Assembly: GCA_029066805.1 (NCBI GenBank)
Contig: JAIEFT010000032.1
Coordinates: 12,718 to 55,892 of the forward strand
Direction of reading: 5' to 3'
DNA from: Clostridiales bacterium
GTDB lineage: Bacteria > Bacillota > Clostridia > Christensenellales > Pumilibacteraceae
DNA length: 43,175 bases
Position 1 is the first letter of the stretch. Every line of letters starts with the position of its first letter. The translations under genes and the position numbers were made by a program. The notes beneath the pieces are model-generated. The model ran no database searches and was not told where the DNA came from. It saw nothing but the letters and a program-made list of their open reading frames with translations. This document shows positions 18,884-28,675 of this stretch, piece by piece.

Positions 18884-19963
18884 TTACTCTTCGTCGGTAT
18901 CCGTGTCAGAGCCTTCTTCAAACGGCAAACCGCCTTTTTGCGAGATAAGCTCTCTGATTTTGCCGTCAAGCTCCTCGAGTAGCTCGGGGCGCGACAAGAT
19001 GATCTGTTTGACCGTTTCTCTGCCCTGACCGAGCCGCTCGTCGTTATACGAGAACCACGACCCACTCTTGACGATAAGTCCTTGGTCAATAGCCATATCG
19101 AGAATGCAACCTTCGTTGGAAATGCCCTTGCCGAATATAAGGTCGAACTCTGCCGTCTTGAAAGGCGGTGCAAGCTTGTTCTTTACTATCTTGACCTTGG
19201 TGCGGTTGCCTATAACGTTGCCGCCATCCTTTAGCGCTTCGCCTTTGCGTACGTCGAGCCTGACGCTGGCGTAAAACTTGAGCGCTTTACCGCCGGGCGT
19301 AACCTCGGGATTGCCGTACATAACGCCTATCTTTTCGCGAAGCTGGTTTATGAATATTATGCAGGTCTTGGTCTTGTTGCAAACGCCCGCAATCTTGCGC
19401 AGCGCTTGCGACATGAGACGTGCCTGAAGTCCTACGTGACTCTCGCCTATCTCGCCATTGATTTCCGCTTGCGGCGTGAGCGCGGCAACCGAGTCGATTA
19501 CGACAACGTCCATAGCGCTTGAACGCACCAAAGCTTCCGCAATATCGAGCGCCTGCTCGCCGTTGTCCGGCTGACAGATATAAAGCCTTGATAAGTCAAT
19601 ACCCAAGTGTTGAGCATACACAGGATCGAGAGCGTGCTCCGCGTCGATAAACGCTACCATACCGCCCGTCTTTTGCGTTTCCGCGATCACGTGCAAAGCG
19701 AGCGTAGTTTTACCGCTTGACTCCGGACCGTACACCTCCACTATTCTGCCGCGAGGAAGTCCTCCGATGCCGAGCGCGAGATCGAGCGCAAGACAGCCTG
19801 TGGGAATGGCGTCCACCTGCGTGGCAACCGAATCGGTCATGCGCATGATAGAACCCTTGCCGTAAGTCTTTTCGATTTGAGCAATGGTCTCCGCAAGCGC
19901 CTTCTCTTTTTCGGACTGCGTCATTTCGGTGTTGTAAACCTTGAATTTTTCCTTCTTATCCAT
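18884..19963 (-). CDS. recA: Recombinase RecA
   Basis: This 359-residue strand-exchange protein and SOS co-protease has Walker [10 protein letters not shown] and Walker [11 protein letters not shown]. The L1/L2 DNA loops and the [19 protein letters not shown] region are conserved, and the C-terminal tail is acidic (SDTDTDEE). The N-terminus is about 15 residues longer than in E. coli RecA. AGAGGT precedes the ATG. I saw no GAAC-N4-GTTC LexA box in the 43-bp gap from the cinA-like gene, so any SOS control would act further upstream. Confidence 0.99.
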   Translation of the reverse strand: MDKKEKFKVYNTEMTQSEKEKALAETIAQIEKTYGKGSIMRMTDSVATQVDAIPTGCLALDLALGIGGLPRGRIVEVYGPESSGKTTLALHVIAETQKTGGMVAFIDAEHALDPVYAQHLGIDLSRLYICQPDNGEQALDIAEALVRSSAMDVVVIDSVAALTPQAEINGEIGESHVGLQARLMSQALRKIAGVCNKTKTCIIFINQLREKIGVMYGNPEVTPGGKALKFYASVRLDVRKGEALKDGGNVIGNRTKVKIVKNKLAPPFKTAEFDLIFGKGISNEGCILDMAIDQGLIVKSGSWFSYNDERLGQGRETVKQIILSRPELLEELDGKIRELISQKGGLPFEEGSDTDTDEE

Positions 19964-20006
19964 AATATACCTCTTATGAGTTTTTTAGCTTAAAAAGTGT
20001 TACAGC

Positions 20007-21299
20007 CTAATTATTGTCGCCGTCGTTGGGAGACACTATCGTAGGCGCAAACGGCGCAATAGGCGTGGTGTATTGCGGCTGCACGGGTTGCTGTACAGGC
20101 GGCACGCCTGCCTGCTGTTGCTGTTGTATCGGCTGTTGGACGGGCTGCTTGCTTGGTTGTTGGGGTGCTACCGGCGGAACAGACTGTGCTGCCGATTGCA
20201 TTTGGGTTTGGACCTGAGCCTGCGCTTGAGCAGCCATTTGGCGCTGCTGTTGTTGCTTTTGCCGTCTGTAGCTTATAAGGCTTTCGTACAATAGGAACAT
20301 GGCGTTTTTTACGCCGCTCTTTATGTTGTGGTCGCGGTCGCCGTCAAACACGTATTTGATCACGGCTATGCTCTTTTGCGAGGTTATGCCGAGCGCGACG
20401 TAGCAAAGCCCGAGCGTGCCGCTCTGCACAGACGGACCTGCGTTGCCCGTAGTGGCAATGGCTATATCGCAGTCCCCGCTTGTCATTAACCCGAGCGCCA
20501 TGTTATACGCGGTATCGCCGCTGACAACGCCCTTTTCGGCAATGGTTTCAAAAGGCACGCCAAGTCTTTTGTGCTTGGACACGACCGAATATGTTACGAC
20601 GTCCTCTATAAGATAGTCGCTTGCGCCGGCAATAGACGTGAACGCCGCGCCGAGCGCACCGCCGGTAAACGATTCGGCAATCTTGATTTTAAGCCCTTCG
20701 GCTTTGAGAATTTGCGCAACGCGCTGAACTATAGAGATATCCTCATAAGCGTAAGTGCAACTACGCAATAGCTCCACCAAGCGTTCCGATATACCGTTCA
20801 TGTCCTCTTTGGCAATGCTTGTGGCGCAACGTGCGTGAACCTCGCATTCCAAAAAGCTATCAAAAAATCCGAACTGAACCTTGCTCTTTTTTGTCATGTA
20901 TTCCTTGAGCATGGTCTTGAGCTCGTCAACAGTTTTTCCGTATGTTTTGAACACCATTACGGCATAGCGTTTTTTAATCTTTTTGTTGAGGAGCGGGATA
21001 AACTTATCCGTCAAAAACTTGGCGTCGACTTTTGCCGTAACACTGTGCAGCTTTCCGTCCAGTTCAAAGTGGTCGGGTCTAAACGACAGTGTGTCCTTGT
21101 ACATCTCGTAAAACGCGTCCACATTGCCGTCAATGACAATGGCGTCGCACGCGGCGCGGAGCATGCCCAACGCGCCGTCTATTTCCGAGCTTTCCGCCGT
21201 GACAAAAATATCAGCGGAATGCCCGCTGTCGAACAATGCCATTTTTGCGGCACGGGCGTCCACCGTTTGTTTTTCTACCGATAAAAAACCTACTTTCAT
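20007..21299 (-). CDS. cinA: CinA-like protein with intact C-terminal amidase domain and a Gln/Pro-rich tail
   Basis: The C-terminal domain (~195-340) has the PncC/CinA nicotinamide-mononucleotide amidase motifs AESFTGG, a conserved Lys in SKHKRLGV, GVVSGDTAYNMALG and TTGNAGP. The middle (~110-190) resembles the CinA KH-like domain. The N-terminal ~110 residues do not show the MoCF-type motifs of ordinary CinA. Residues ~345-430 are an unusual Gln/Pro/Ala-rich extension. The ATG follows GGAGG inside the last codons of pgsA, four bases after its stop. The pgsA-cinA-recA order is the usual Firmicute one, which supports orthology. Pyridine nucleotide salvage is the expected role of the intact domain. 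Confidence 0.85.
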   Translation of the reverse strand: MKVGFLSVEKQTVDARAAKMALFDSGHSADIFVTAESSEIDGALGMLRAACDAIVIDGNVDAFYEMYKDTLSFRPDHFELDGKLHSVTAKVDAKFLTDKFIPLLNKKIKKRYAVMVFKTYGKTVDELKTMLKEYMTKKSKVQFGFFDSFLECEVHARCATSIAKEDMNGISERLVELLRSCTYAYEDISIVQRVAQILKAEGLKIKIAESFTGGALGAAFTSIAGASDYLIEDVVTYSVVSKHKRLGVPFETIAEKGVVSGDTAYNMALGLMTSGDCDIAIATTGNAGPSVQSGTLGLCYVALGITSQKSIAVIKYVFDGDRDHNIKSGVKNAMFLLYESLISYRRQKQQQQRQMAAQAQAQVQTQMQSAAQSVPPVAPQQPSKQPVQQPIQQQQQAGVPPVQQPVQPQYTTPIAPFAPTIVSPNDGDNN

Positions 21300-21303
21300 T
21301 CGG

Positions 21304-21894
21304 CTAATCCTCCAAAACCACCCTGTTCTTTACAATGTAATGTATGCCCGAAGTGACGGTGAGTATTGTCGCAAGCGACAGCAGGATAAATCCGCCGTAA
21401 AAGAACACAATGCCCGCAAGCTCGTTCCACACGACAAAGTCAGCTATCGGTAACAACGCGAAAAGCGCCATCATTTGCACAAGCGTCTTTATCTTGCCGA
21501 ACATATCCGCGGCAAGCACGACTTTTTTGTCCGCCGCGATCGTACGGAAAACGCTTATCATCAGCTCGCGCGACAATATGAGCATTGTACAAACCGCAAT
21601 AACAATCTTATACACCCACGCAGGCTCGACAATCGGGTCGGTAACGCATATGGCAACAAGCGAGCAAGCGATAATCATTTTGTCGGCTATCGGATCGATA
21701 AACTTTCCGAAGTTGGATACAAGGTTGTTTTTGCGTGCCAAGTAGCCGTCAAAAAAGTCTGTCAGACACGCAAAAAAGTACACGAGCGCAGCGGCAAGCC
21801 TATGCCCCTCGAACTCGACAAAGAACAAAACTATCAGTATGGGTATCATCAGTATTCTGATGATCGTTAAAATATTGGGGACATTCTTCTTCAT
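21304..21894 (-). CDS. pgsA: CDP-diacylglycerol--glycerol-3-phosphate 3-phosphatidyltransferase
   Basis: This 196-residue integral membrane enzyme makes phosphatidylglycerophosphate. The CDP-alcohol phosphatidyltransferase signature is complete: Asp46, Asp49-Gly50, Ala53-Arg54, Gly63, Asp67 and Asp71 in the run TDFFDGYLAR...GKFIDPIADK. Several hydrophobic helices flank it. GGAG lies twelve bases upstream of the ATG. It is followed within four bases by the cinA-like gene and preceded by rimO. Confidence 0.97.
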   Translation of the reverse strand: MKKNVPNILTIIRILMIPILIVLFFVEFEGHRLAAALVYFFACLTDFFDGYLARKNNLVSNFGKFIDPIADKMIIACSLVAICVTDPIVEPAWVYKIVIAVCTMLILSRELMISVFRTIAADKKVVLAADMFGKIKTLVQMMALFALLPIADFVVWNELAGIVFFYGGFILLSLATILTVTSGIHYIVKNRVVLED

Positions 21895-21936
21895 TGCCGT
21901 ATGAATCTCCTTGCGATAAGAACGTAGTATTTTAGC

Positions 21937-23277
21937 TTAATTCTTGCTTACTATTTTTCCGTACAGGTCGTACCTAGTGCTTTTGGTGATTTCCACGTCA
22001 TAGTACTTGCCTACCTCGAGTCCGCTACCCTTTATGTACACAACTCCGTCAACATCGGGAGCTTGGAAGTCCGCGCGCCCGACAAACATGTTTTTGTCGA
22101 AGTCGACGTCCTCGTACATGACGCGCAATGTTTTGCCCACCTGTTTAGCATTAAATTCCTTGGTAACGGCGGCGCACACCCTGCCGAGAGCGTTGACGCG
22201 CTTGACCTTGTCCGACTTTTTTACCTGACCGGGCAACCACGCCGACGGCGTGTCGTCCTCCTTTGAATACGCAAACACTCCGGCATACTCGGGCTTGACT
22301 TTATTTACAAACGCGCACAGCTCGTCAAACTCCTTTTGCGTTTCGCCGGGGAATCCGACCATGAGCGTTGTGCGCACCACTATCCCGTGCGCATGTAGCT
22401 TCTTTATAAGCTTTTCCAGCGCAGAGCGGGACGTTTTTCTGTTCATCAGCTTGAGTATTTTTTCCGAACAGTGCTGAATCGGAATGTCGATATACTTGGC
22501 GATTTTGTCCGAAGCTGCGATTTTTTCTATCAGCGCGTCGGTTATACGCTCGGGATAGCAATACAAAAGTCTAATCATCACCGGCAGTTTTTCAAGCTCA
22601 TTCAGAAGCTCTACTAGCGACGAGCCTATATCACAGCCGTAGCGCGACACGTCCTGAGCCACAAGTATAAGCTCCTTCACGCCGTCCGCCGACAGCTTTT
22701 CGGCTTCGGCATAAATATCGGCAATAGGACGGGATCTGTACGCGCCGCGAATGGACGGGATTGTGCAAAACGTGCATTTATTGTTGCAGCCTTCCGCTAT
22801 TTTGAGGTACGCGACATGCGGATATGTGGTGAGTAGTCTGCCGCAGTTTTCGGCTTGATAAAAAACATTATCGTCGCTTTCGGCGTTGCCTGTTGCAACC
22901 GCTTCTGAGTCGCTTTCTTCGCGCTCGATTTCATTTCCTTTTACGATATCGACAATGTTCTCGTATTCGTAAGTGCCTAAGAACGCGTCCACTTCGGGCA
23001 GAGCTTTGACCAACTCGTCGCGGTATTTTTGCGGGAGACAGCCTGTTACGATCAGCTTTTTGCAGTTGCCCGTTTTTTTGAGTTCGGCATAGCCGAGAAT
23101 GGTGTCTATGCTCTCCTCGCGCGCGCTTTCGATAAACGCGCAAGTATTTACTATTATAACGTCTGCATCGCCTACATCGCTCACAGCAAAGCCGCCCTGA
23201 ACCAATCGGTACAGCATGTGCTCGGTATCTATTCTGTTCTTGTCACAACCAAGTGAAATAACCGCGACGTTTTCCAT
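21937..23277 (-). CDS. rimO: Ribosomal protein S12 methylthiotransferase RimO
   Basis: This 446-residue radical SAM enzyme methylthiolates an aspartate of ribosomal protein S12. It has an N-terminal UPF0004 domain with cysteines for a second Fe-S cluster (ISLGCDKN, VNTCAF, VTGCLPQ). The radical SAM CxxxCxxC is in CNNKCTFC near residue 165, and a C-terminal TRAM domain runs from ~380. The SLGCDKN start distinguishes RimO from MiaB. The ATG has GGGGAG upstream. It lies between ftsK and pgsA in one direction. Confidence 0.96.
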   Translation of the reverse strand: MENVAVISLGCDKNRIDTEHMLYRLVQGGFAVSDVGDADVIIVNTCAFIESAREESIDTILGYAELKKTGNCKKLIVTGCLPQKYRDELVKALPEVDAFLGTYEYENIVDIVKGNEIEREESDSEAVATGNAESDDNVFYQAENCGRLLTTYPHVAYLKIAEGCNNKCTFCTIPSIRGAYRSRPIADIYAEAEKLSADGVKELILVAQDVSRYGCDIGSSLVELLNELEKLPVMIRLLYCYPERITDALIEKIAASDKIAKYIDIPIQHCSEKILKLMNRKTSRSALEKLIKKLHAHGIVVRTTLMVGFPGETQKEFDELCAFVNKVKPEYAGVFAYSKEDDTPSAWLPGQVKKSDKVKRVNALGRVCAAVTKEFNAKQVGKTLRVMYEDVDFDKNMFVGRADFQAPDVDGVVYIKGSGLEVGKYYDVEITKSTRYDLYGKIVSKN

Positions 23278-23309
23278 TGTATCTCCCCGATATGTAAAGT
23301 TTTTCTGCG

Positions 23310-26300
23310 TTAATTATCATCAAGGTCGTGCCCAAACACTTCCTTGTACTGCTCGACTGTCATCAAAACATCGCGCGGCTTGTTGTTGCCCGTAATAGGT
23401 CCGATGTACCCCACCGCTTCCATATTATCTATAATGCGCGCCGCTCTTGCATAGCCTATAGAGAACCTGCGCTGAACGACCGACGTGGATATCTGTTTCG
23501 CTTTGATAGCGTGCGCCATGATCCTCGACGACAACGGGTCGAGCTCGCCGCCGCCTTCGCCGCCACCGCCGCCGCCCGAGCTTCCGCCCGAGACAAACTT
23601 TTCGGCTTCCACGTCAAAGTCGCACTCGTAGTTTTCCTTGAGATGGTTGACGACCGAAAGCACTTCCTCGCCGCTGACAAACGAGCCCTGCACACGCTTG
23701 GGCGCGTACGCGTCCTGCGGATAGAACAGCATGTCGCCGTCGCCGGTAAGCGCTTCCGCGCCTACGACGTCGATAATGATACGGGAGTTAGTCGCATCGG
23801 GAACTTTAAACGCTATACGGCTTGTCAGGTTTGCTTTGATCGTGCCGGTAATGACGTCCGCCGAAGGACGCTGCGTAGCCACAATAAGGTGAATACCTGC
23901 GGCACGCGCAAGCGCCGCGATACTGCTTATTTTGCTTTCTATCTCGCCCGACACGGAAGACTGCATTAGGTTGGCAAGCTCGTCGATTATTATTACAATG
24001 TGCGGAAGCTTTCCTATTTTGCCGCTCTTTACGTCCGGCATGCTGTTGTATTCCGCAAGCTTGCTGCACGCGTACTTTTGGAGCACGGTGTAGCGCCTGT
24101 TCATTTCCTTGTCCGCCCACTTGAGCGCGTTTAACGCTTCGCCGGGCTCGGTTATGGTCTTTTCAAACAACAAATGCGGCATTCCGCGGAACTTACTGAA
24201 CTCCACGCGCTTGGGGTCGATAAGAATAAACCTCAAGTCATCGGGACTGGATTTGTACAAAAGACTTACAATAAGGCTGTTAAGCCCTGCGGATTTACCG
24301 CTACCGGTCTGTCCCGCAATCAGCAGGTGCGGAACTTTTTCCAAATCGCATACGACCAGCTCGCCGCCTATGTCCTTACCTACCGAAAACACCATAGGCG
24401 ATTTATGCTTGACAAATATCGGCGAATCCACAACCTCGCGCAAGCCGACTATTGCCTTGCTCTTGTTGGGAACTTCTATACCTACCGCACGCTTGCCGGG
24501 TATGGGCGCTTCTACGCGCACGCCGCTGACGGCTGCAAGCTCGTAAGCAATATCCGCACAACGCGACTCAATCGCCTTAACCGACGTGCCGGACGGAACT
24601 TCCAGCTCGTACCGCGTGACCTGCGGACCGGGCACTATATTAATAACATGCACCTGCGTCTTTAAGAACCGCGACACTACGTCCTCGAGCGTCTGCGCGT
24701 TGGCTTGCAGCTCTTCCTGTGCCGAATCGACCTTGTCGTATATCTTAAGAAGATCGTACGGCGGAGATTTGTAGTTGTACTGTCTGTACTTTTTGCCGTC
24801 CTGCAACGGAACAACCGTGTTAGCCGCCTGCTCCTGCAATACGCCCTGTATAGTCATCTGATTTTCGAGCGGCGCATTGCTCTTACGCTGTCTTGCGGGC
24901 TTTACGGGCTCTACAGCGGGCTTAATCGGCGCGTCTGCCGAAATATACATACCGGACAAATCCTCGCCTGTAAACACGTCTCCTTCGTCAAAACTGTTTT
25001 CGCTAAGGTCGATAGCCGGCTCGTCCGATATCCTAAGTCCGTCGAGTATACCGTCGTCGATATCCACATCGGGCGCGATTTCCTCTATGTCCGACTGACC
25101 GTACGTCGGTTCATACGGCTTGCTGCCGTCCAATATCTCCTCTTGCTCCTGAAGCGCACCGCCGCCCTGTCCGACGAACGGATTGAGCGCGTCGCTTGCG
25201 TCGAAAATATCTTCTTCTTTAAACTTGTCCGTCTCGAGCGGCGGAACACGCGTCGGCTCGGGCTCGACTATAGGTTGCAATTTCGACTCGAACTCGTTGC
25301 CCAAAAAGAAGTCTTCCGCGCTCTGTGCCGCGGGCATGATCGGGGCTTGCGTCGGAGCTTCGATTATGGTCTGTTGAACGGGCGCTTGCATCACGGGCTG
25401 AACGGGTTCGTTATGCACCGGTAACGTAACGGGCGACGCAGGCGACATGGGTTGTGATGCGTCGATTATAGGTTCAACGTGCTCAAGGCGCATATTTGTT
25501 TTGGGCATGCCAAACGCCGGACGATACACGTCGCTTCCGTCATATATCGGCTCGCGCGCGGGATCGGGCACGGGTTCTGTCTTTGGATGCTCGTCTACTA
25601 TAGTCTCTATACCGACGTCGTTGAAATGAATATTCTTGTCAGGCGGGAAATACAGCGCGTTCAAATTGTTGGGCATGCCATCGTAGTCCACCCTGCGCGG
25701 ACGCTCGGAAGATAGCGCGTCGTTGTATACTCGCGCCGCAGGCTCGATCGCTTCGGGCATGTACGACGCTGCGGGTTGTTCGGGTATAGGCTCGGGCGCA
25801 GGCTCTTGTTCCACAGGCTGCTGCGCCGCTGCATTTGCTTGGCGGAACTCTTCCGCGGCTTGGCGCATAATCGCCTCTTTATCGCTGTAAAGCCGCACGC
25901 GTGCCGCCGCCGCAACAGCGTTATGGTCGGCGGGCGCAGGCTCGTCAAACACAGGCGAGTCGGAATAGTCGCTTATCTTGCGCGCCGTGCTAATAGGTAT
26001 ATCGGACGCAGCGCCGGTATCAACCGAAATTTCGGGCGAACCGCGCTCGATAGTACCGGTAAACAGTCCGGGCAGCGGCGTTGCGTCCACCACCATTTGC
26101 GGACCTACGGGTTCGACAACAGTCTCCTGCTCGGGCTGTTCCTCTTTGGATTTTTTGTCGCCTCTGTTCTTGATGGCGGCACGAAGCTTTTTGAACGCCG
26201 ATGTCATCAGCAGAATATCCAAAATAAGCGCAAGCGAAAACAAAACATACGCCGCCGGTTCTGTGATAATCGCCTTAAAGCCATACGCAATAAGCCCCAT

Positions 26301-26699
26301 TATTACTCCGCCGACAGAGTACTTACAAGCATATACCGATTCGATATAGCCCGAAAAATTCTTGTTCAAAAACGCGTGCGTAGACGCAAGCTGCAAAATA
26401 ATCAAGCCGAAAATAACGGCAAAAGCGATCCCCACCTTTGTTTTAACATCAGCTTGAGCTTTGCGCCCGCCGAGAATAAAAATGCCCAAAATAAGCGTAG
26501 CAATAAGAATCGGGTACGACGCAATGCCGAACGTGCCGAGCAGCACGCCGAAAATAGCCTCACTGAAAACGCCGAGTATGGGCTTGATTACGATACACAG
26601 CAACAAAAATGCAGAGATGACGATTAGCGTCACCCCTAGTATATCATGACTTCCGTTGTTTGTCTTGTTCTTCTTTTTACGATTTCTATTGTGTGCCAC
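23310..26699 (-). CDS. ftsK: DNA translocase FtsK/SpoIIIE family
   Basis: GTG 26699 is used because GAGGGTAG lies just upstream. The product has 1,129 residues. Four membrane helices lie in ~20-165. A long acidic, Pro/Glu-rich linker spans ~190-620. The motor has Walker A GQTGSGKSAG (~794) and Walker B IVIIIDELANL (~900). A glycine-rich break (SGGSSGGGGGGEGGG) separates it from the DNA-reading winged helix (~1060-1129, with QRRFSIGYARAARIIDNME). It pumps chromosomal DNA at septa. SpoIIIE of B. subtilis is ~790 residues, so the long linker accounts for the extra length. Synteny with spoIIIE suggests the sporulation paralogue, but sequence alone does not decide this. Confidence 0.96.
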   Translation of the reverse strand: MAHNRNRKKKNKTNNGSHDILGVTLIVISAFLLLCIVIKPILGVFSEAIFGVLLGTFGIASYPILIATLILGIFILGGRKAQADVKTKVGIAFAVIFGLIILQLASTHAFLNKNFSGYIESVYACKYSVGGVIMGLIAYGFKAIITEPAAYVLFSLALILDILLMTSAFKKLRAAIKNRGDKKSKEEQPEQETVVEPVGPQMVVDATPLPGLFTGTIERGSPEISVDTGAASDIPISTARKISDYSDSPVFDEPAPADHNAVAAAARVRLYSDKEAIMRQAAEEFRQANAAAQQPVEQEPAPEPIPEQPAASYMPEAIEPAARVYNDALSSERPRRVDYDGMPNNLNALYFPPDKNIHFNDVGIETIVDEHPKTEPVPDPAREPIYDGSDVYRPAFGMPKTNMRLEHVEPIIDASQPMSPASPVTLPVHNEPVQPVMQAPVQQTIIEAPTQAPIMPAAQSAEDFFLGNEFESKLQPIVEPEPTRVPPLETDKFKEEDIFDASDALNPFVGQGGGALQEQEEILDGSKPYEPTYGQSDIEEIAPDVDIDDGILDGLRISDEPAIDLSENSFDEGDVFTGEDLSGMYISADAPIKPAVEPVKPARQRKSNAPLENQMTIQGVLQEQAANTVVPLQDGKKYRQYNYKSPPYDLLKIYDKVDSAQEELQANAQTLEDVVSRFLKTQVHVINIVPGPQVTRYELEVPSGTSVKAIESRCADIAYELAAVSGVRVEAPIPGKRAVGIEVPNKSKAIVGLREVVDSPIFVKHKSPMVFSVGKDIGGELVVCDLEKVPHLLIAGQTGSGKSAGLNSLIVSLLYKSSPDDLRFILIDPKRVEFSKFRGMPHLLFEKTITEPGEALNALKWADKEMNRRYTVLQKYACSKLAEYNSMPDVKSGKIGKLPHIVIIIDELANLMQSSVSGEIESKISSIAALARAAGIHLIVATQRPSADVITGTIKANLTSRIAFKVPDATNSRIIIDVVGAEALTGDGDMLFYPQDAYAPKRVQGSFVSGEEVLSVVNHLKENYECDFDVEAEKFVSGGSSGGGGGGEGGGELDPLSSRIMAHAIKAKQISTSVVQRRFSIGYARAARIIDNMEAVGYIGPITGNNKPRDVLMTVEQYKEVFGHDLDDN

Positions 26700-26754
26700 T
26701 TTTCTACCCTCGGAAAAAGTCAATAGGAAAATTACGCAATTCTACGCACTAACC

Positions 26755-26783
26755 ATTATAACATAGACCTTTCTACTTTTCAA
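26755..26783 (-). promoter_or_regulatory. Sigma-A promoter of ftsK
   Basis: TTGAAA (26778-26783), 17 bases, and TATAAT (26755-26760) lie on the minus strand 50-80 bp before the GTG start. It opens the ftsK-rimO-pgsA-cinA run. Confidence 0.85.
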
Positions 26784-26888
26784 GGCTTTTGGCACAATTT
26801 TTTTTGAACGACAAAAAAACTTTTTTATAGAAATGCAAAAAGGCGTTTTACAATCACTTGTACACGCATACTCTTGCAAAATTGAAAA

Positions 26889-27275
26889 TTACTTAACCTC
26901 GTAACCCTTTTTGCTCGACAAACCGTTTTGACGGTCATAGTTTTCCTTGTTCTTTTTTATGTAGATATCAAACAGCTCGTCGCTTGTCATGCCGCTGTCT
27001 ATGCACATACCCAAAAAGAAATGCAGCACGTCCACGATTTCTTCCTTTAGCTTTGCGTCGTCAATTTCGGTAGCGTTTTTCCACCATTTGTATTTGGCTT
27101 CGTCCACCACCTCGCCCAGCTCTACCATAAGCGCAAGCGCCTTTTTGCACACCCACTCGCCTTTTGTGTAGTCGAGGTTGCGCTTTTCGCGTATGTAAGA
27201 ATCCAAGCCCGCCTGCATTCTGAACAGAACGTCCAGCTTGTCCTCGCCATTTTGTATCGCCTCTTTGGTTTCCAT
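26889..27275 (-). CDS. All-alpha NTP pyrophosphatase, dUTPase_2-like
   Basis: This 128-residue helical protein has the metal-binding pattern of the MazG/dimeric dUTPase superfamily. LALMVELGEVVDE supplies ExxE-type residues (~48-60), YKWWKNA follows, and EEIVDVLHFFLGM supplies the second ExxD (~82-94). The C-terminus KKNKENYDRQNG is typical of dUTPase_2 proteins. Expected activity is hydrolysis of dUTP or a related nucleotide, which limits uracil incorporation. GGAGAT precedes the ATG. It lies directly downstream of the M16 peptidase gene. Confidence 0.82.
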   Translation of the reverse strand: METKEAIQNGEDKLDVLFRMQAGLDSYIREKRNLDYTKGEWVCKKALALMVELGEVVDEAKYKWWKNATEIDDAKLKEEIVDVLHFFLGMCIDSGMTSDELFDIYIKKNKENYDRQNGLSSKKGYEVK

Positions 27276-27297
27276 AATTATATCTCCGTTGAGTATT

Positions 27298-28551
27298 TTA
27301 ATTATTGTAAATATCTATTATTTTTGCCGACGGCTTCTTGCCCGCATACGCAAACGTAGGCATGCCTGTAAAAATCTCGTGCGCCATTGCATTTATCTTA
27401 TCGGGCGTGACCGCCTGAATTTCGGCAATCAGCTTGTCTATGTCGTAGGTCAGCCCCGCCATGACCTGCCAGCGCAAAAGCGCGAGCATGTAGTTCATAG
27501 GGTTTTCCTTGCTGAACAGCGACGTGACCTTGAGCTGCATTTTGGCTTTTTCGGTTTCCTCCGCCATAACGCCGTCTCTAAGTATCAGCTCGATTTCGTT
27601 TCTAACGGCGGCGACTGAGCTTTCCACATTGGCAACGTTCACGTTTACATTGACGGCGAACATGCCGTTGGTTCTGCCGTACCACGGCGAAGAATACACG
27701 CTGTACACAAGCCCCATTTTTTCGCGCAAGCGCTGGAACAGCCTCGAGCTCATGCCGCTACCCAGTATGCAGTCAAGCGCGGCGAGCGTGGAAGTGCGCT
27801 CGTCGGCAAACGTCAACGCAGGGAAAGCTATGGAAATCTCCGATTGCTCGTAGTCATGAATGTACTCGCCGTAACCGCCTTTGTACTGCTGTTTTCCAAG
27901 CGCGCGAGGCGCGGTATACTGCTGTGACACATATGCCGTCATATACCTTTCCACAAGCTCCAATGCTTGTGCTTCGGTAATGTTACCGACAAACGCGACG
28001 GCAGTATTGCTCGGCAAATAGTTGTACTTTTTGTACTCCAATATTTCGGGCTTATTAAAACGCCGAACATTGTCCTTTGTGCCGAGAATTTCCATGCCGA
28101 GCGAGCTTCCCTTGAACGCCGTTTTGTACAGCACGTCGTAGCACACGCCGTCAGGCTCGTCCTTGCTCATGTTGATTTCTTCTAAAATTACTTTGCGCTC
28201 GCGATCGAGCTCATCCTGCGCGTATGCCGCGTTCAGGAACAAATCCGAAAGCAGCTCAAAGCACTCGTCCAGCTTTTCGTCTATCGATTTAAAGTAAAAA
28301 CAAGTATACTCCTTGCCGGTGAACGCGTTGTAAGCCGCACCCGCGCGGTCAAACTGCGACACGATTTGCGCCGCACTGCGCGTAGCCGTGCCCTTAAACT
28401 GCATATGCTCTATAAAGTGCGATATACCGTTGTTTTCGGGCGTTTCAAAAAAACTTCCCGCTCCGACCATAATACCGGCCGTCACAGACCTTAACGCCGT
28501 GTTAGGCTCTACTATAACGGTCAAACCGCTTTCATACTTCTTTACTGTCAT
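27298..28551 (-). CDS. M16-family zinc peptidase (MlpA/YmxG-like)
   Basis: This 417-residue protein carries the inverted zinc motif HFIEH at 45-49. The third ligand, Glu125, is in ERKVILEEINM, 76 residues downstream. The second, non-catalytic half retains the R/Y motif region (MGLVYSVYSSPWYG). AAAGGAG precedes the ATG. Position after ylxY and pnp matches B. subtilis mlpA (ymxG), so it is probably the orthologue of that processing-type peptidase. The substrate is not known. Confidence 0.93.
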   Translation of the reverse strand: MTVKKYESGLTVIVEPNTALRSVTAGIMVGAGSFFETPENNGISHFIEHMQFKGTATRSAAQIVSQFDRAGAAYNAFTGKEYTCFYFKSIDEKLDECFELLSDLFLNAAYAQDELDRERKVILEEINMSKDEPDGVCYDVLYKTAFKGSSLGMEILGTKDNVRRFNKPEILEYKKYNYLPSNTAVAFVGNITEAQALELVERYMTAYVSQQYTAPRALGKQQYKGGYGEYIHDYEQSEISIAFPALTFADERTSTLAALDCILGSGMSSRLFQRLREKMGLVYSVYSSPWYGRTNGMFAVNVNVNVANVESSVAAVRNEIELILRDGVMAEETEKAKMQLKVTSLFSKENPMNYMLALLRWQVMAGLTYDIDKLIAEIQAVTPDKINAMAHEIFTGMPTFAYAGKKPSAKIIDIYNN

Positions 28552-28589
28552 ATTTCTCCTTTACGTTTACAATACTCTTTGACGAAGGT

Positions 28590-28671
28590 AACATATACCG
28601 CGCGTAAGCGCATATCGAACGTGAAGCGCATATCTTGCGGCACACGCCGCATATCGAAAATACGCAAAGCG
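28590..28671. repeat. Short interspersed repeat with GCATATC units
   Basis: GCATATC occurs at 28610-28616, 28628-28634 and 28649-28655, separated by GC-rich linkers with partial inverted symmetry (GCGGCACACGCCGC). It fills the 124-bp spacer between ylxY and the M16 peptidase gene. It looks like a small tandem element and not a promoter. Confidence 0.6.
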
Positions 28672-28675
28672 GATT

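Noticed and set aside
19964-20006. LexA/SOS box upstream of recA
   Set aside because: No GAAC-N4-GTTC sequence is present in the short gap before recA.
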